The notes: generated from the sequence alone by a model not told the origin. A stretch of DNA of 64,000 nt from M3007 sp031425035 (GCA_031425035.1 JANPIN010000024.1:1-64000), one strand, 5' to 3'. Shown: positions 8,296 through 17,014, counted from the first letter of the stretch. Numbers and translations: made by a program.

Positions 8296-9330
8296 TTAAA
8301 GGACCGTTATCAGGACGTCCTGTGGCTCGATGAAAAACCCGAAGGACTGCAAATCGAACCCTTCTTCGGTGGCAACGGCCTGGAAGGCGTCCACCTGCGC
8401 GGCGTCCACTGCGACCAGTAAGCCGCCGCTGGTCTGCGGATCGGCCAGGATCTGGCGTTTGTATTCATCGGCGCCGGCTACTTTATGACCGTAACTATCC
8501 CAGTTCCGCACGGTGCCGCCGGGTACGCACTTATTTTCCAGGTAGAAATCCAGCATGTCCCGATCCAGCGTCGGTACCTGATCGAAGTGGATGATCACGC
8601 TGGCCTGACTGGCTTCACACATTTCGGAGAGGTGCCCCAGCAGGCCGAAACCGGTGACGTCGGTCATGGCCTGCACATACGGCAGTTGTCCGAACCGGGC
8701 CCCCACCCGATTCAATTTTTTCATGCTGTCGGGTGCGATCCGGGCATGTTCCGGCTGGAGCAGCCCCTTCTTTTGCGCCGTGGTCAGAATACCGACCCCG
8801 ATCGGTTTGGTCAGGAACAACTGGCTGCCCGGCGTCGCTCCGCCATTTTTCTTCAGGTTCTTCAACTCGACGCGGCCGGTGACGGCCAATCCGAAAATAG
8901 GCTCCGGGCTATCGATGCTATGACCGCCGGCCAGGGGAATACCGGCTTCGGCGCAGGCTTTCCGGGCGCCTTCGATCACCTGATTGGCAACTTCCGGCGG
9001 CAGCGTGTTGATCGGCCAGCCCAGAATAGCAATGGCGACGAGCGGCGTACCGCCCATGGCGTACACGTCGCTGATGGCGTTCACCGAAGCAATACGTCCG
9101 AAATCTTCGGCATCATCCACGATGGGCATAAAGAAATCGGTGGTACTGACAATGCCGGTACCATCGCCCAGATCAAAAACGGCGGCATCATCCCGCTCTT
9201 CGTTGCCCACCAGCAGGTTTGGGAAATGTTGCGGCAACAGGCTGGTTTTCAGCATGCTGTCCAGCACCTTGGGAGCGATTTTGCAGCCACAGCCTGCGCC
9301 GTGGGAATATTGGGTGAGGCGGTAGGTCAT
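8296..9330 (-). CDS. selD: Selenide, water dikinase (selenophosphate synthetase)
   Basis: SelD makes selenophosphate, the selenium donor for selenocysteine and for 2-selenouridine in tRNA, from selenide and ATP. The 344-residue product begins with the diagnostic TQYSHGAGCGCKIAPKVL. Cys14 and Lys17 correspond to the catalytic Cys17 and Lys20 of E. coli SelD, so this is the cysteine form, not a selenoprotein. Other conserved parts include STTDFFMPIVDD (metal/ATP site), ADPQTSGGLL and FGLLGHL. No selA, selB or selenouridine synthase gene is in the window, so which selenium pathway it feeds is unknown. Confidence 0.95.
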   Translation of the reverse strand: MTYRLTQYSHGAGCGCKIAPKVLDSMLKTSLLPQHFPNLLVGNEERDDAAVFDLGDGTGIVSTTDFFMPIVDDAEDFGRIASVNAISDVYAMGGTPLVAIAILGWPINTLPPEVANQVIEGARKACAEAGIPLAGGHSIDSPEPIFGLAVTGRVELKNLKKNGGATPGSQLFLTKPIGVGILTTAQKKGLLQPEHARIAPDSMKKLNRVGARFGQLPYVQAMTDVTGFGLLGHLSEMCEASQASVIIHFDQVPTLDRDMLDFYLENKCVPGGTVRNWDSYGHKVAGADEYKRQILADPQTSGGLLVAVDAAQVDAFQAVATEEGFDLQSFGFFIEPQDVLITVL

Positions 9331-9335
9331 AGAAT

Positions 9336-9402
9336 TAGGAGACAGGTGGCAGGAGTTAGGAGACAGGGGTTAGGGGGCAGGAGGCAGGTGACAGGGGTTA
9401 GG
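9336..9402. repeat. Tandem GGCAGG/GACAGG/GTTAGG words
   Basis: The bases just upstream of selD consist of purine-rich heptamer-like words (variants of GGCAGGA, GACAGGG, GTTAGGG) repeated about nine times. The same word type reappears in the much longer array at 36769-36876. No coding potential is seen. Confidence 0.65.
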
Positions 9403-9496
9403 TGATCACGCACACGTAGATGGATGGTAACGCGGATGCAACGGATTTTGGCGGATTTTAAAATCCGCGAAAATCCGTTGTATCCGCGTTACCATA
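9403..9496. repeat. Palindromic intergenic repeat, copy A
   Basis: A near-perfect hairpin spans 9424-9495. Its left arm starts ATGGTAACGCGGATGCAACGG, its right arm ends CCGCGTTACCAT, and the centre is TTTTAAAA. It is preceded by TGATCACGCACAC. A close relative lies at 11944-12070 and a truncated head at 39746-39772. It begins 13 nt beyond the stop of the receptor gene and could also act as its terminator or RNA 3' end. Confidence 0.75.
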
Positions 9497-9509
9497 TGTC
9501 TTGGTTAGT

Positions 9510-11804
9510 TTAAAACTGTACCGTCATGCTCAAACTCGGCAGCAGGGGCAACTGATTGACGCGGGTGTAGTTCACGCGGTCGAAATAAAATATGTTCGGG
9601 CGGTCGTACACGTTGGTTGCCGAGGCGGTGATTTCCACTTTTCCGTGTTTGGAAAAAGAGAACTGGCGTTTCAGCGATATGTCCAGGCGGTGGTAGTATG
9701 GCAGGCGGCCGCCATTGCGTTTATCGGCGTAAATAATGCCTAAATCGCTGATATCCTGACCGTTACCGCCGTTTATATCGGTACCGATTCCACCGCTGAA
9801 GTCTACATTGTTATAGAAACCCTGGGTCTGGGTGAAAGGAAAACCGGAGCCGAGGTTCCAGCGGACGCCGAACTCCCACTCGCGTTTTTTACCCAGCTGG
9901 TAGGTGCCGACCAGGTTCATGTTATGGCGGCGGTCAAACACCGGCGGATACTCCTGTTCGCCGTCGAAACGGGTCACGTAACCCAGCGAATAAGCACCCC
10001 AGAGATAGAACCGTTTAGCTTCGTATTTGAACGAAACGTCCGCACCGTAGGCTTTACCGGTTTCGACGAAGTAGTCGCCGTCGGTAGGCACTATTTTGTT
10101 GCGGTTCAGCGAAATGAGCTGATCGAAATACTTGTAGTAGGACTCCACGTTTACTTCGAAATTATCCGCAACATCGATCTCAAAACCACCGACCACATGG
10201 ACGGATTTTTGGAGCCGCGAGCTGGTTTCTTCCTTGGTGCCGGGCTTGTACAGCGTTTCGCCGGGACCGGAAAGGAAACCGACGAACAGGTTGACAATAT
10301 CGCGCTCGTTGATGGTGGACAGCAGGTTCTGGGAATATAGACCGCCGGCAGCTTTGAAGCGCAGGCGATCGGTAATATTGTATTTCAAACCCAGGCGCGG
10401 TTCCGGCGAAATGTCGTTGAGCGACTGGTAGTACTGCAAACGGAAGCCGGGTTCGATGACCAGGGGACCGAATTTGCGTTTCCAGCGCAGGAAACCGTTG
10501 ACTTCGGTCGTATAGGTTTTTTGTTCAAAATCAAAACCGCGACCGTTGACGAACTTGAAATTGGTACCGAAACCATTCAACTCGAAACCGTATTTCACCT
10601 CGCTATTGCGGGCAAAATTGGTAAAGTTCAGCGCGGCATAGTAACCGGAAATGCCGCTGGAACGCGGTTTGTTATCCGATTCCAGAATTTTCGAGTCATA
10701 GCCCGAAAAAGTGAAAACGCCGTTGACGATGGTGTTGGAGTTGGTGGGTACCAGCGTGAAATCCATACCGCCGCCATTGCTGGTCCAGGAATAATCGGCG
10801 ATGTTATAATTGGCCTGGTCAGTGTAATTAAACCCGAACAGGTTCATTTTGGTACCATTACCGGCGAGCAGCGAAATTTTACCGTACAAATCGCCGTAGT
10901 TGAAGGGAATACCGGCCGTACTATCCGGCGCCGAGCGGATGTTTTTATAAAAAATATTGTCCGTCTGGTCGATGAGGGATTTTTTGCCGGTCAAAACGAA
11001 GGAAATGCTGCTGCCACCGTCGGCTTTCAACGGAATAATGGGTCCTTCAATAATGGCTTTTGCCTGGAAGGGGCTGCCGGAAACGAGACCGGACAGGCGT
11101 TTGCGGTTGCCTTCGCGGGTTTTCACATCCACGACTGCGGATATCCGGCCACCGTAATCGGCATTGAAGCCACCGGTCAGTACGTCCACGTTGCGAATGA
11201 GTTCCGTTTCAAACACCGAGAAAAAACCGATGCTGTGGAAGGGATTGTAGAGCGTCATACCGTCCAGCAGGATGCGGTTCTGCACCGGCGAACCGCCGCG
11301 GATGTACAACTGACCGCCCTGGTCGCCGGTAAACACGACGCCGGGCAACACCGTCAGGTACTGCGCAATATCGGGCTGACCACCGGCGGAAGGCAGGGCA
11401 CGGATCTGTTGGGGCGTGACGCTGAGTTTAGAGATTTGCACTTCACTTTTAGCCTGCTCTTTCCGGCCACTGATGGTGATTTCTTCCAACTTCGAGCCGC
11501 CTTCGGTGAGGTAAATATTCTGGAAAACGATTTCGCCTTTTTTCACCTCTATGTCCAGCAACATGGACTCATAACCGAGGTAGTTAACTTCCAGCTTGTA
11601 CGGCCCGACCGGCACATTGGAAATGGTAAAGAACCCGTTAATATCCGTGGAAGCACCCTGGGTAGTGCCTTGTAATTTCACCGTTGCGAAACTGACCGGC
11701 TGGGCATTTTCCTTATCGTACACATTACCCCGCACTGCCCCAGTTTGGGCAAAAGCGAACATGGGGAGAGCCAGCAGCGCCAGCAGGAACGTAAAATTTT
11801 TCAT
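9510..11804 (-). CDS. TonB-dependent outer-membrane receptor with N-terminal carboxypeptidase-regulatory-like domain
   Basis: A 764-residue receptor. The signal peptide is MKNFTFLLALLALPMFAFAQ. A CarboxypepD_reg-like beta domain follows (about 22-110, with GNVYDKENAQPVSFATVKL). Next comes a plug domain (about 130-230) with IAQYLTVLPGV, LYIRGGSPVQNRILLDG and an NADYGGRISAVVDV segment. A long beta-barrel ends MTVQF with terminal phenylalanine as expected for BAM recognition. It would import an unknown ligand using TonB energy. No SusD partner is adjacent, so it is not a SusCD pair. Both ends of the gene are flanked by copies of one palindromic repeat. Confidence 0.88.
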   Translation of the reverse strand: MKNFTFLLALLALPMFAFAQTGAVRGNVYDKENAQPVSFATVKLQGTTQGASTDINGFFTISNVPVGPYKLEVNYLGYESMLLDIEVKKGEIVFQNIYLTEGGSKLEEITISGRKEQAKSEVQISKLSVTPQQIRALPSAGGQPDIAQYLTVLPGVVFTGDQGGQLYIRGGSPVQNRILLDGMTLYNPFHSIGFFSVFETELIRNVDVLTGGFNADYGGRISAVVDVKTREGNRKRLSGLVSGSPFQAKAIIEGPIIPLKADGGSSISFVLTGKKSLIDQTDNIFYKNIRSAPDSTAGIPFNYGDLYGKISLLAGNGTKMNLFGFNYTDQANYNIADYSWTSNGGGMDFTLVPTNSNTIVNGVFTFSGYDSKILESDNKPRSSGISGYYAALNFTNFARNSEVKYGFELNGFGTNFKFVNGRGFDFEQKTYTTEVNGFLRWKRKFGPLVIEPGFRLQYYQSLNDISPEPRLGLKYNITDRLRFKAAGGLYSQNLLSTINERDIVNLFVGFLSGPGETLYKPGTKEETSSRLQKSVHVVGGFEIDVADNFEVNVESYYKYFDQLISLNRNKIVPTDGDYFVETGKAYGADVSFKYEAKRFYLWGAYSLGYVTRFDGEQEYPPVFDRRHNMNLVGTYQLGKKREWEFGVRWNLGSGFPFTQTQGFYNNVDFSGGIGTDINGGNGQDISDLGIIYADKRNGGRLPYYHRLDISLKRQFSFSKHGKVEITASATNVYDRPNIFYFDRVNYTRVNQLPLLPSLSMTVQF

Positions 11805-11862
11805 GTCTGTTTGAAATGGTCAAATTTCGGGCAGCCAACCGGCTGTCGCTAAAAATCAGGCG

Positions 11863-11890
11863 CAAAGATAGCCGGCTCCCGATATTTCAA
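11863..11890 (-). promoter_or_regulatory. Promoter of the TonB-dependent receptor (TTG-N17-TATCTTTG)
   Basis: On the minus strand TATCTTTG (11863-11870) is preceded by TTG (11888-11890) at 17 nt spacing, within the range described for Bacteroidota promoters. The box ends 58 nt before the receptor ATG. Confidence 0.6.
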
Positions 11891-11943
11891 GGCGTAGGAA
11901 AAGACATTGCCGGACAAAGGGGGCGGAAGTGGGCGGCGGAGTG

Positions 11944-12070
11944 GTGATCATGCACATCAGGCAGGATGGTGACGCGGATTTTACGGATACTACGGATTTT
12001 CACGGATTTAAAAATCCGTGAAAATCCGCCAAATCCGTTGCATCCGCGTTACCATCGTGATGAGTATGCA
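11944..12070. repeat. Palindromic intergenic repeat, copy B
   Basis: This is the second copy of the family seen at 9403. TGATCATGCACATC is followed by GGATGGTGACGCGGAT, several CGGATTTT units, a centre TTTAAAAA, complementary AAAATCCG units and CCGCGTTACCATCGTGATGA. The hairpin spans about 11966-12055. The copy has the same orientation as copy A, so the receptor gene lies between direct copies. The rest of the 514-base gap (12071-12318) shows only a G/C-rich stretch and no gene. Confidence 0.75.
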
Positions 12071-12318
12071 TTACAAAATCCGGGAAGATGCATGTTTTTA
12101 GAGATCGATCTAGGTGAATAATCAATAAGTTCGATGCCGTGCAATGGTCCGGCGCACGGTTCGAAGGGTTCCGCAGACGGTCGCTCGGCACCGGGCCGGA
12201 CAACCGGGCGCTGCTTTTTTTGTTTGAAAAAATCATGGCCCGGTGAATCCCCCCGGCATCGGCCAGGTTTCCATGGCTTCTTTATTTACTGGAAAAAGTA
12301 CTGAGAAAAATTGTTTTC

Positions 12319-13653
12319 ATGCTGATCATCGAAACCTCTTCGCATTCCCTGGCGGAAAAAACCTATAGTTTCAACGTGCTGCTGCGCCAGATACTCGGCG
12401 TGGACTACCGCATCGAGGTGACCGACCGGAGCAATTATCTGCTTCGTTTGCCCAACGGGGGAACTATTATTATTGAAGATCATTTCTTTGGCCGTCTGCC
12501 CGATGGCGCGTATTTGCAGGCCGACAAGGTGCCTCAAACGGCCGAAACGATTGATCAACCCTATGAGCGGCCGGAAAAAATCACGTCGATTTACGGGGCG
12601 CCGAAGTTTCAATATTATAAGCAGTCGATTCGCTGTGGCGTGGATCTGTTCGCTTCCGCTTTTTTCATGCTCAGTCGCTGGGAAGAGTACGTGCAGCCGG
12701 AGCGCGACCAGCACGGTCGGTTTTTAGCGAAAAATGCCCTGGCCATACGCGCTGGTTTCCTGGAACGGCCGGTCGTGAACGAGTACGCCCACCTGCTGTG
12801 GCACATGCTGGAGCGCCTCGACTGGCATATGCCGCGCAAGGATCAACAGTACAGCCTGCAGCTCAGTCACGATGTGGATTACCCGCGGCTCTGGCCGAAT
12901 AAAATGTCCCGTTTGCGGACCCTGGGCGGCAGCCTCCTTCAGCGGCATCAACCCCGGGAGACGCTGTACTGGCTGAAGAAATTCACTTTCAAACGCCAGG
13001 ACCCTTATGATACATTCGACGAACTGATGGACCTGGCGGAAGCCAACGGGCTGACCACGCAGTTTAATTTCATGGGTGACCGGCCGAAAAAAAGCGATGC
13101 CTGGTATGCGCTGGACCAGCCGTTTATTGCTGATTTGTTGAAAAAAATAACGGCGCGCGGCCATACGGTGGGTTTTCATCCTTCCTATGAAGCCTTTGAC
13201 GACCCCGCCTGTTTTCAGCACGAACTGGAATCGCTGCGTCATATTTGCGGGGTACAGGTACTGGAAGGGCGGCAGCATTTTTTACGTTTCAGCGCGCCCC
13301 AAACCTGGCAAAACTGGGCCGATGCGGGCCTGCAAGCGGATAGTTCGCTGGGGTATACTGAAGCCGGGGGCTTTCGGGCGGGGATTTGTCAGCATTATCC
13401 GGTCTTCAATTTCCTGACCCGTCAGCAGCTCGACATGCAGGAAAAACCGCTCATCGCCATGGATGTCGGCCTGGCTCTTCACCAGAAACTTACGCCCGAA
13501 CAGGCGCTGTCCAAACTCGAAGGCTTACGCGCGGAGGTGCGCAAACATCAGGGCGAGTTCACGCTGCTATGGCATAACTCCTCGTGGAATACCTACTTTT
13601 GGGCCGCCTGGCAGGAGGTGTACAGGTCGTTTCTGGCCGACACTGCCAAATAA
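12319..13653 (+). CDS. Polysaccharide deacetylase family protein (NodB-like fold)
   Basis: A 444-residue protein without a signal peptide. An N-terminal region (about 1-185) is of the kind found with Bacteroidota polysaccharide deacetylases. It precedes a NodB-like domain with LSHDVDYPRLW (the TFDDD-equivalent catalytic/metal Asp pair) and HTVGFHPSYEAF (the H-x3-H-type metal motif), and a late SSLGYTEAGGFRAG segment. These suggest N- or O-deacetylation of a surface glycan or its precursor. The gene precedes Wzi and an acetyltransferase on the same strand, consistent with exopolysaccharide or capsule work. The exact substrate is not visible. Confidence 0.8.
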   Translation: MLIIETSSHSLAEKTYSFNVLLRQILGVDYRIEVTDRSNYLLRLPNGGTIIIEDHFFGRLPDGAYLQADKVPQTAETIDQPYERPEKITSIYGAPKFQYYKQSIRCGVDLFASAFFMLSRWEEYVQPERDQHGRFLAKNALAIRAGFLERPVVNEYAHLLWHMLERLDWHMPRKDQQYSLQLSHDVDYPRLWPNKMSRLRTLGGSLLQRHQPRETLYWLKKFTFKRQDPYDTFDELMDLAEANGLTTQFNFMGDRPKKSDAWYALDQPFIADLLKKITARGHTVGFHPSYEAFDDPACFQHELESLRHICGVQVLEGRQHFLRFSAPQTWQNWADAGLQADSSLGYTEAGGFRAGICQHYPVFNFLTRQQLDMQEKPLIAMDVGLALHQKLTPEQALSKLEGLRAEVRKHQGEFTLLWHNSSWNTYFWAAWQEVYRSFLADTAK

Positions 13654-13672
13654 AACCGGCACCTGGAAAAAC

Positions 13673-15376
13673 ATGCACGTTCACTTATCCCGCTGGCTGC
13701 TGCTCCTGACCGGCCTTTGTCCCTCCGTTGTCCTCCTGGCGCAGGCCTCCGGCGTCCCGCTGAATTCGCCCACCTACCACATCATCGACCGGCTCGATAT
13801 CCTGACCGATGTGGCCAACCCCATCCACCCGGAAATCAAGTATTATTCCCGCCAGGATGTAGCCGCGTATGCACAGGCATTGGATACGGCAGCCATGAAC
13901 TTGAGTCGCCGCGACCGGCAGGATCTGCTCTATATATTAAACGATAACAATGAATGGCTGCCGGATTCCAGCCGGTACCGGTTGCGTAACCGGCGCCCGA
14001 TCTTCCGGAATTTTTACCGCAGTGCCGCTAACTTATTTGAGGTCAATACGCCCGATTTTCAAATGCGGGTCAATCCCCTGCTGAACCTGCAACTGGCGCA
14101 GCAACAGGATGATCCGGAGCTGCTGTTTGAAAATCAGCGGGGTCTGGAAGTACGCGGCGCCGTCGATGGGAAGGTGTTCTTTTTCACCAATATTGTGGAA
14201 AGCCAGGCGCGTTATGCCGACTACGTGACCGACCGCATTCTGGACTACCAGGCCGTACCCGGCGCCGGTTTTTACAAGGCGTATCGCCCACGTTTTCCGA
14301 ACGTAAATAATGCCTATGATTTCAACGTGGCTTCCGCGTATATCGGCCTGCACGTGACCCGCCACGTGAGTCTGCAACTGGGCCATGGACGGCATTTCAT
14401 CGGGAATGGTTACCGCTCTTTGCTGCTATCCGACTACGCCAACAACGGTTTTTACCTGAAATTGAGCACCCGCGTGTGGCGTTTTCACTACCAGAACCTG
14501 TTCATGGAACTCAGTCCGATTTCGCAGCGACAGGCGGGCGGCAACGAGAAACTACCCAAGAAATACATTGCACTGCACTACCTGAATTACAAGATCACGC
14601 CGCGCCTGTCGGTGGCTTTTTTCGAGGCCACGGTGTTCAACCGCAGTCGCCAGTTTGAATGGCAGTACCTGAATCCGGTCATTTTATACCGCACGGTGGA
14701 AGGCATGCTGGGTAGTCCGGATAATGTGCTGATCGGCTTCGACGGGCACTGGAATTTGCTGCGCCGTGTGCAGTTATACGGTCAGGTGATGATCGATGAA
14801 TTCGTGGTGTCGCAGGCCTTGAAGCCGGATCAAAAAGGCTGGTGGGGTAATAAATTCGCCTTGCAAGCCGGGGTAAAATACATTAACGCCTTCGGGGTGG
14901 ATCACCTGGATCTGCAACTGGAATTCAATGCGGTGCGGCCATATACCTACTCCCACTATGATTCCCTGAACAGTTTTACGCATTTCAACCAGCCACTGGC
15001 GCATCCGTTGCTCAGTAATTTCCAGGAAGTGATCGGTATTGCCCGTTATCAGCCCTCGCCGCGATGGACCGTAGAAGGCCGCATGATGCACGCCCAGACC
15101 GGTGATAATACAGCTACGGAAAACTGGGGCGCCAATCCCCTGCTCAATTACGGCAGCCGGGTGCGGGACTTCGGCAATGAAATTGGCCAGGGCGTGGCGG
15201 CCACCATCGATCTGGCGGCGCTGAACGTCAGCTGGATGCTCTACCATAACATATATGTCGATGCCAAGGTGCTGCTACGTAAAAAGAACAGCGTAGAGAA
15301 TGCCCGCGATCAGTCGACCAAGCTTTTTGGGCTGGGGTTAAGGATGAATATGTGGAATGCAGGGCAGGACTTTTGA
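13673..15376 (+). CDS. Capsule assembly Wzi family outer-membrane protein
   Basis: A 567-residue outer-membrane protein with signal peptide (HLSRWLLLLTGLCPSVVLLAQ). Many beta-barrel strands follow, with the Wzi-family sequence LGHGRHFIGNGYRSLLLSDY. Wzi proteins bind or anchor capsular polysaccharide at the cell surface. ATG 13673 was chosen because it begins the signal peptide. The frame stays open upstream to 13463, but that part overlaps the deacetylase gene and looks non-coding. It starts 19 nt after the deacetylase stop, so the two are probably one operon. Confidence 0.83.
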   Translation: MHVHLSRWLLLLTGLCPSVVLLAQASGVPLNSPTYHIIDRLDILTDVANPIHPEIKYYSRQDVAAYAQALDTAAMNLSRRDRQDLLYILNDNNEWLPDSSRYRLRNRRPIFRNFYRSAANLFEVNTPDFQMRVNPLLNLQLAQQQDDPELLFENQRGLEVRGAVDGKVFFFTNIVESQARYADYVTDRILDYQAVPGAGFYKAYRPRFPNVNNAYDFNVASAYIGLHVTRHVSLQLGHGRHFIGNGYRSLLLSDYANNGFYLKLSTRVWRFHYQNLFMELSPISQRQAGGNEKLPKKYIALHYLNYKITPRLSVAFFEATVFNRSRQFEWQYLNPVILYRTVEGMLGSPDNVLIGFDGHWNLLRRVQLYGQVMIDEFVVSQALKPDQKGWWGNKFALQAGVKYINAFGVDHLDLQLEFNAVRPYTYSHYDSLNSFTHFNQPLAHPLLSNFQEVIGIARYQPSPRWTVEGRMMHAQTGDNTATENWGANPLLNYGSRVRDFGNEIGQGVAATIDLAALNVSWMLYHNIYVDAKVLLRKKNSVENARDQSTKLFGLGLRMNMWNAGQDF

Positions 15377-15379
15377 GGT

Positions 15380-15605
15380 TGGTTAATGGTTATTGGTTAA
15401 TGGTTAATGGTTATTGGGGTACTAGGTAGTGGGGTAAAGGATGGTGGTTATTGGTTATTGGAATTAAATCTTTTACATTGACAATTGATTTTTTTACTTC
15501 AAAATAAAGTAATTATTTTAAACGCAGAGGTTTTGAACGAAGTGACTACCTAAATTACTGACCACCAATTTATCAACCTTTTTTATCAACCCTTTTATCA
15601 ACCAA
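15380..15605. repeat. GGTTAATG/GGTTATTG word array with shared element core
   Basis: After the wzi stop, 15380-15460 repeats the octamer words GGTTAATG and GGTTATTG. After an AT-rich middle, the core GTTTTGAACGAAGTGA occurs at about 15530 with ATTACTGACCACCAA about 10 bases on, and then TTTATCAACC is repeated three times. The core is shared with the elements at 4213 and 16229. Here the two flanking word arrays are different words, so the arms are only loosely complementary. No gene is seen in this 276-base gap. Confidence 0.65.
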
Positions 15606-15652
15606 AACAAATGACTAACCCCCTCAATTCTTCACTTTCTAATTTCAACTAA

Positions 15653-16225
15653 ATGTCCTTTTTCACACATCCAACGGCGGTGATCGATGCGGGCTGCCAG
15701 ATCGGGGCCGGATCGAAAATCTGGCATTTTTGCCATTTAATGCCTGGCTGCGTGTTGGGGGAACGCTGTATATTGGGTCAGAACGTGATGGTGGGGCCGG
15801 ACGTACAAATTGGTAATGGGGTGAAAGTGCAGAACAACGTGTCGCTCTACACCGGGATCATTTGTGAGGACGACGTATTCATCGGGCCGTCGGCGGTGTT
15901 TACCAACGTGATCAATCCGCGCAGTTTTGTGGAACGCAAAAGCGAATTCCGGCCGACCTTGATCCGGAAAGGCGCCAGTATCGGGGCGAATGCGACCATA
16001 ATTTGTGGGGTAACGCTGGGCGAGTATTGCCTGATCGGCGCCGGCGCGGTGGTGACCAAATCGGTACCGGCTTTTGGGCTCGTGATGGGCAATCCCGCCC
16101 GGCTACAAGGCTGGGTGAGCCGGCTCGGACATCGCCTGGCGTTTGATGCGGCAGGCATGGGCAGTTGTCCGGAAAGTGGCGAGCGGTATACACTGCAAAC
16201 CGGCGTGGTTGCCCTCATAGAATAA
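15653..16225 (+). CDS. Left-handed beta-helix N-acetyltransferase (WbpD/WlbB-like)
   Basis: A 190-residue cytoplasmic acyltransferase built of hexapeptide repeats (IGAGSKIW, ILGQNVMVG, IGNGVKVQNN, IGANATIICG), then AGAVVTKSVPAFGLVMGNPAR, the usual trimeric left-handed helix ending. The HPTAVID start, the FTNVINPR segment and the length match UDP-2-acetamido-3-amino-2,3-dideoxy-glucuronate N-acetyltransferases of O-antigen and capsule pathways, though sugar specificity is inferred. It sits between Wzi and an UpxY antiterminator, supporting a role in surface polysaccharide synthesis. Confidence 0.85.
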   Translation: MSFFTHPTAVIDAGCQIGAGSKIWHFCHLMPGCVLGERCILGQNVMVGPDVQIGNGVKVQNNVSLYTGIICEDDVFIGPSAVFTNVINPRSFVERKSEFRPTLIRKGASIGANATIICGVTLGEYCLIGAGAVVTKSVPAFGLVMGNPARLQGWVSRLGHRLAFDAAGMGSCPESGERYTLQTGVVALIE

Positions 16226-16228
16226 GCA

Positions 16229-16310
16229 AGGGTTTGAACGAAGCGAGGATGTACAGTATTAACGGCCAACATCTAACCTGTCTAAACCCCTCTAAACGAA
16301 CCTCTAAACT
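16229..16310. repeat. Half element: shared core plus CTAAACCCCT words
   Basis: GGTTTGAACGAAGCGAGGAT, then ATTAACGGCCAAC, then CTAAACCCCT-type words. This matches the right arm of the element at 4469-4549 in order and orientation, including the same word. There is no matching left arm here, so it is a solo or truncated copy. It fills the gap before the antiterminator gene. Confidence 0.65.
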
Positions 16311-16325
16311 TTCCCCTTCGCCGGC

Positions 16326-16868
16326 GTGAGTAAACAGATCATTACGATAAGCAATCAGTTACACGATGCCGAACCCCGGTGGTTCGCCGTGCGCACCCGC
16401 TCGAAAAGCGAGAAATTCGTGCAGCGCATCCTGAGTAAAAAAGGCATTCACGCCTATTTACCGATCCAAAAATTAATGCGCCGGTACACCCGCAGCACCC
16501 GGCTGGTGGAAAAGCCGCTGATCAACTCCTATGTTTTTGTAAAAATCGTCAAAGCGGAATATGTGCCGGTACTGGAAACGGAAAACGTGGCAGGATTCGT
16601 GAAATTCTCCAAAAACCTGTTAGCCATTCCCGAAGCGGAGATCGAGATCCTGCGGCGCATTACGCTGGAAGACGGGCTGGACGTGGAAGTGCTGCCCGCC
16701 CAATTTGCCGAAGGCGAAATGGTGGAAATCATGCTCGGCAACCTGGCCGGTATGAAAGGCCGCATGGTCAAACAAGCGGATAAACATCGGGTACAAGTAG
16801 AACTGGAAACCCTCGGTTACAGCCTGTTGATGACCGTGGAGGCCGGCTGGCTACAGAAGATCGGCTGA
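16326..16868 (+). CDS. UpxY-type transcription antiterminator (NusG family)
   Basis: A 180-residue NusG paralogue. The NGN domain shows RWFAVRTRSKSEKFVQRIL and the PLINSYVFVKI strand. A KOW motif occurs near 130-145 (EGEMVEIMLGNLAGMKGRMV). Family members such as UpxY, RfaH and LoaP bind elongating RNA polymerase and let it read through long polysaccharide operons. The start is a GTG, needed to keep the N-terminal strand. In other Bacteroidota such genes usually lead a capsule operon; here the next gene is metH, so its target operon is either upstream or elsewhere. Confidence 0.86.
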   Translation: MSKQIITISNQLHDAEPRWFAVRTRSKSEKFVQRILSKKGIHAYLPIQKLMRRYTRSTRLVEKPLINSYVFVKIVKAEYVPVLETENVAGFVKFSKNLLAIPEAEIEILRRITLEDGLDVEVLPAQFAEGEMVEIMLGNLAGMKGRMVKQADKHRVQVELETLGYSLLMTVEAGWLQKIG

Positions 16869-17006
16869 TTAGGCAAGTAAAGGCGGGAGGTATATGTATT
16901 AAAAAGGCTTGTTGATCAACGGGTTAACTACCTTAAAGCAGCATAGGGCTGTTTATCTATGCGCTTCGTGTTTAATGAACACTAAACTTTCCCCTCCTCC
17001 ATTCGT

Positions 17007-17014
17007 TACCTTCG
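17007..17014 (+). promoter_or_regulatory. Putative -7 box TACCTTCG before metH
   Basis: TACCTTCG, one base off TAnnTTTG, ends 22 nt before the metH ATG. It is the same octamer as upstream of the deoxynucleoside kinase. The rest of the 168-base leader holds a small hairpin (GCATAG...CTATGC) but no recognisable cobalamin or SAM riboswitch core. Confidence 0.45.

Noticed and set aside
8296..9330. Selenocysteine-containing SelD
   Set aside because: The active-site codon is a cysteine codon, with no in-frame TGA.
10521..11675. A 384-codon frame antisense to the TonB-dependent receptor
   Set aside because: Shadow of the receptor gene; no domain, no promoter, and composition typical of antisense frames.
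9510..11804. SusC of a SusCD nutrient pair
   Set aside because: No SusD-like lipoprotein gene is adjacent and the length (764 aa) is short for SusC.
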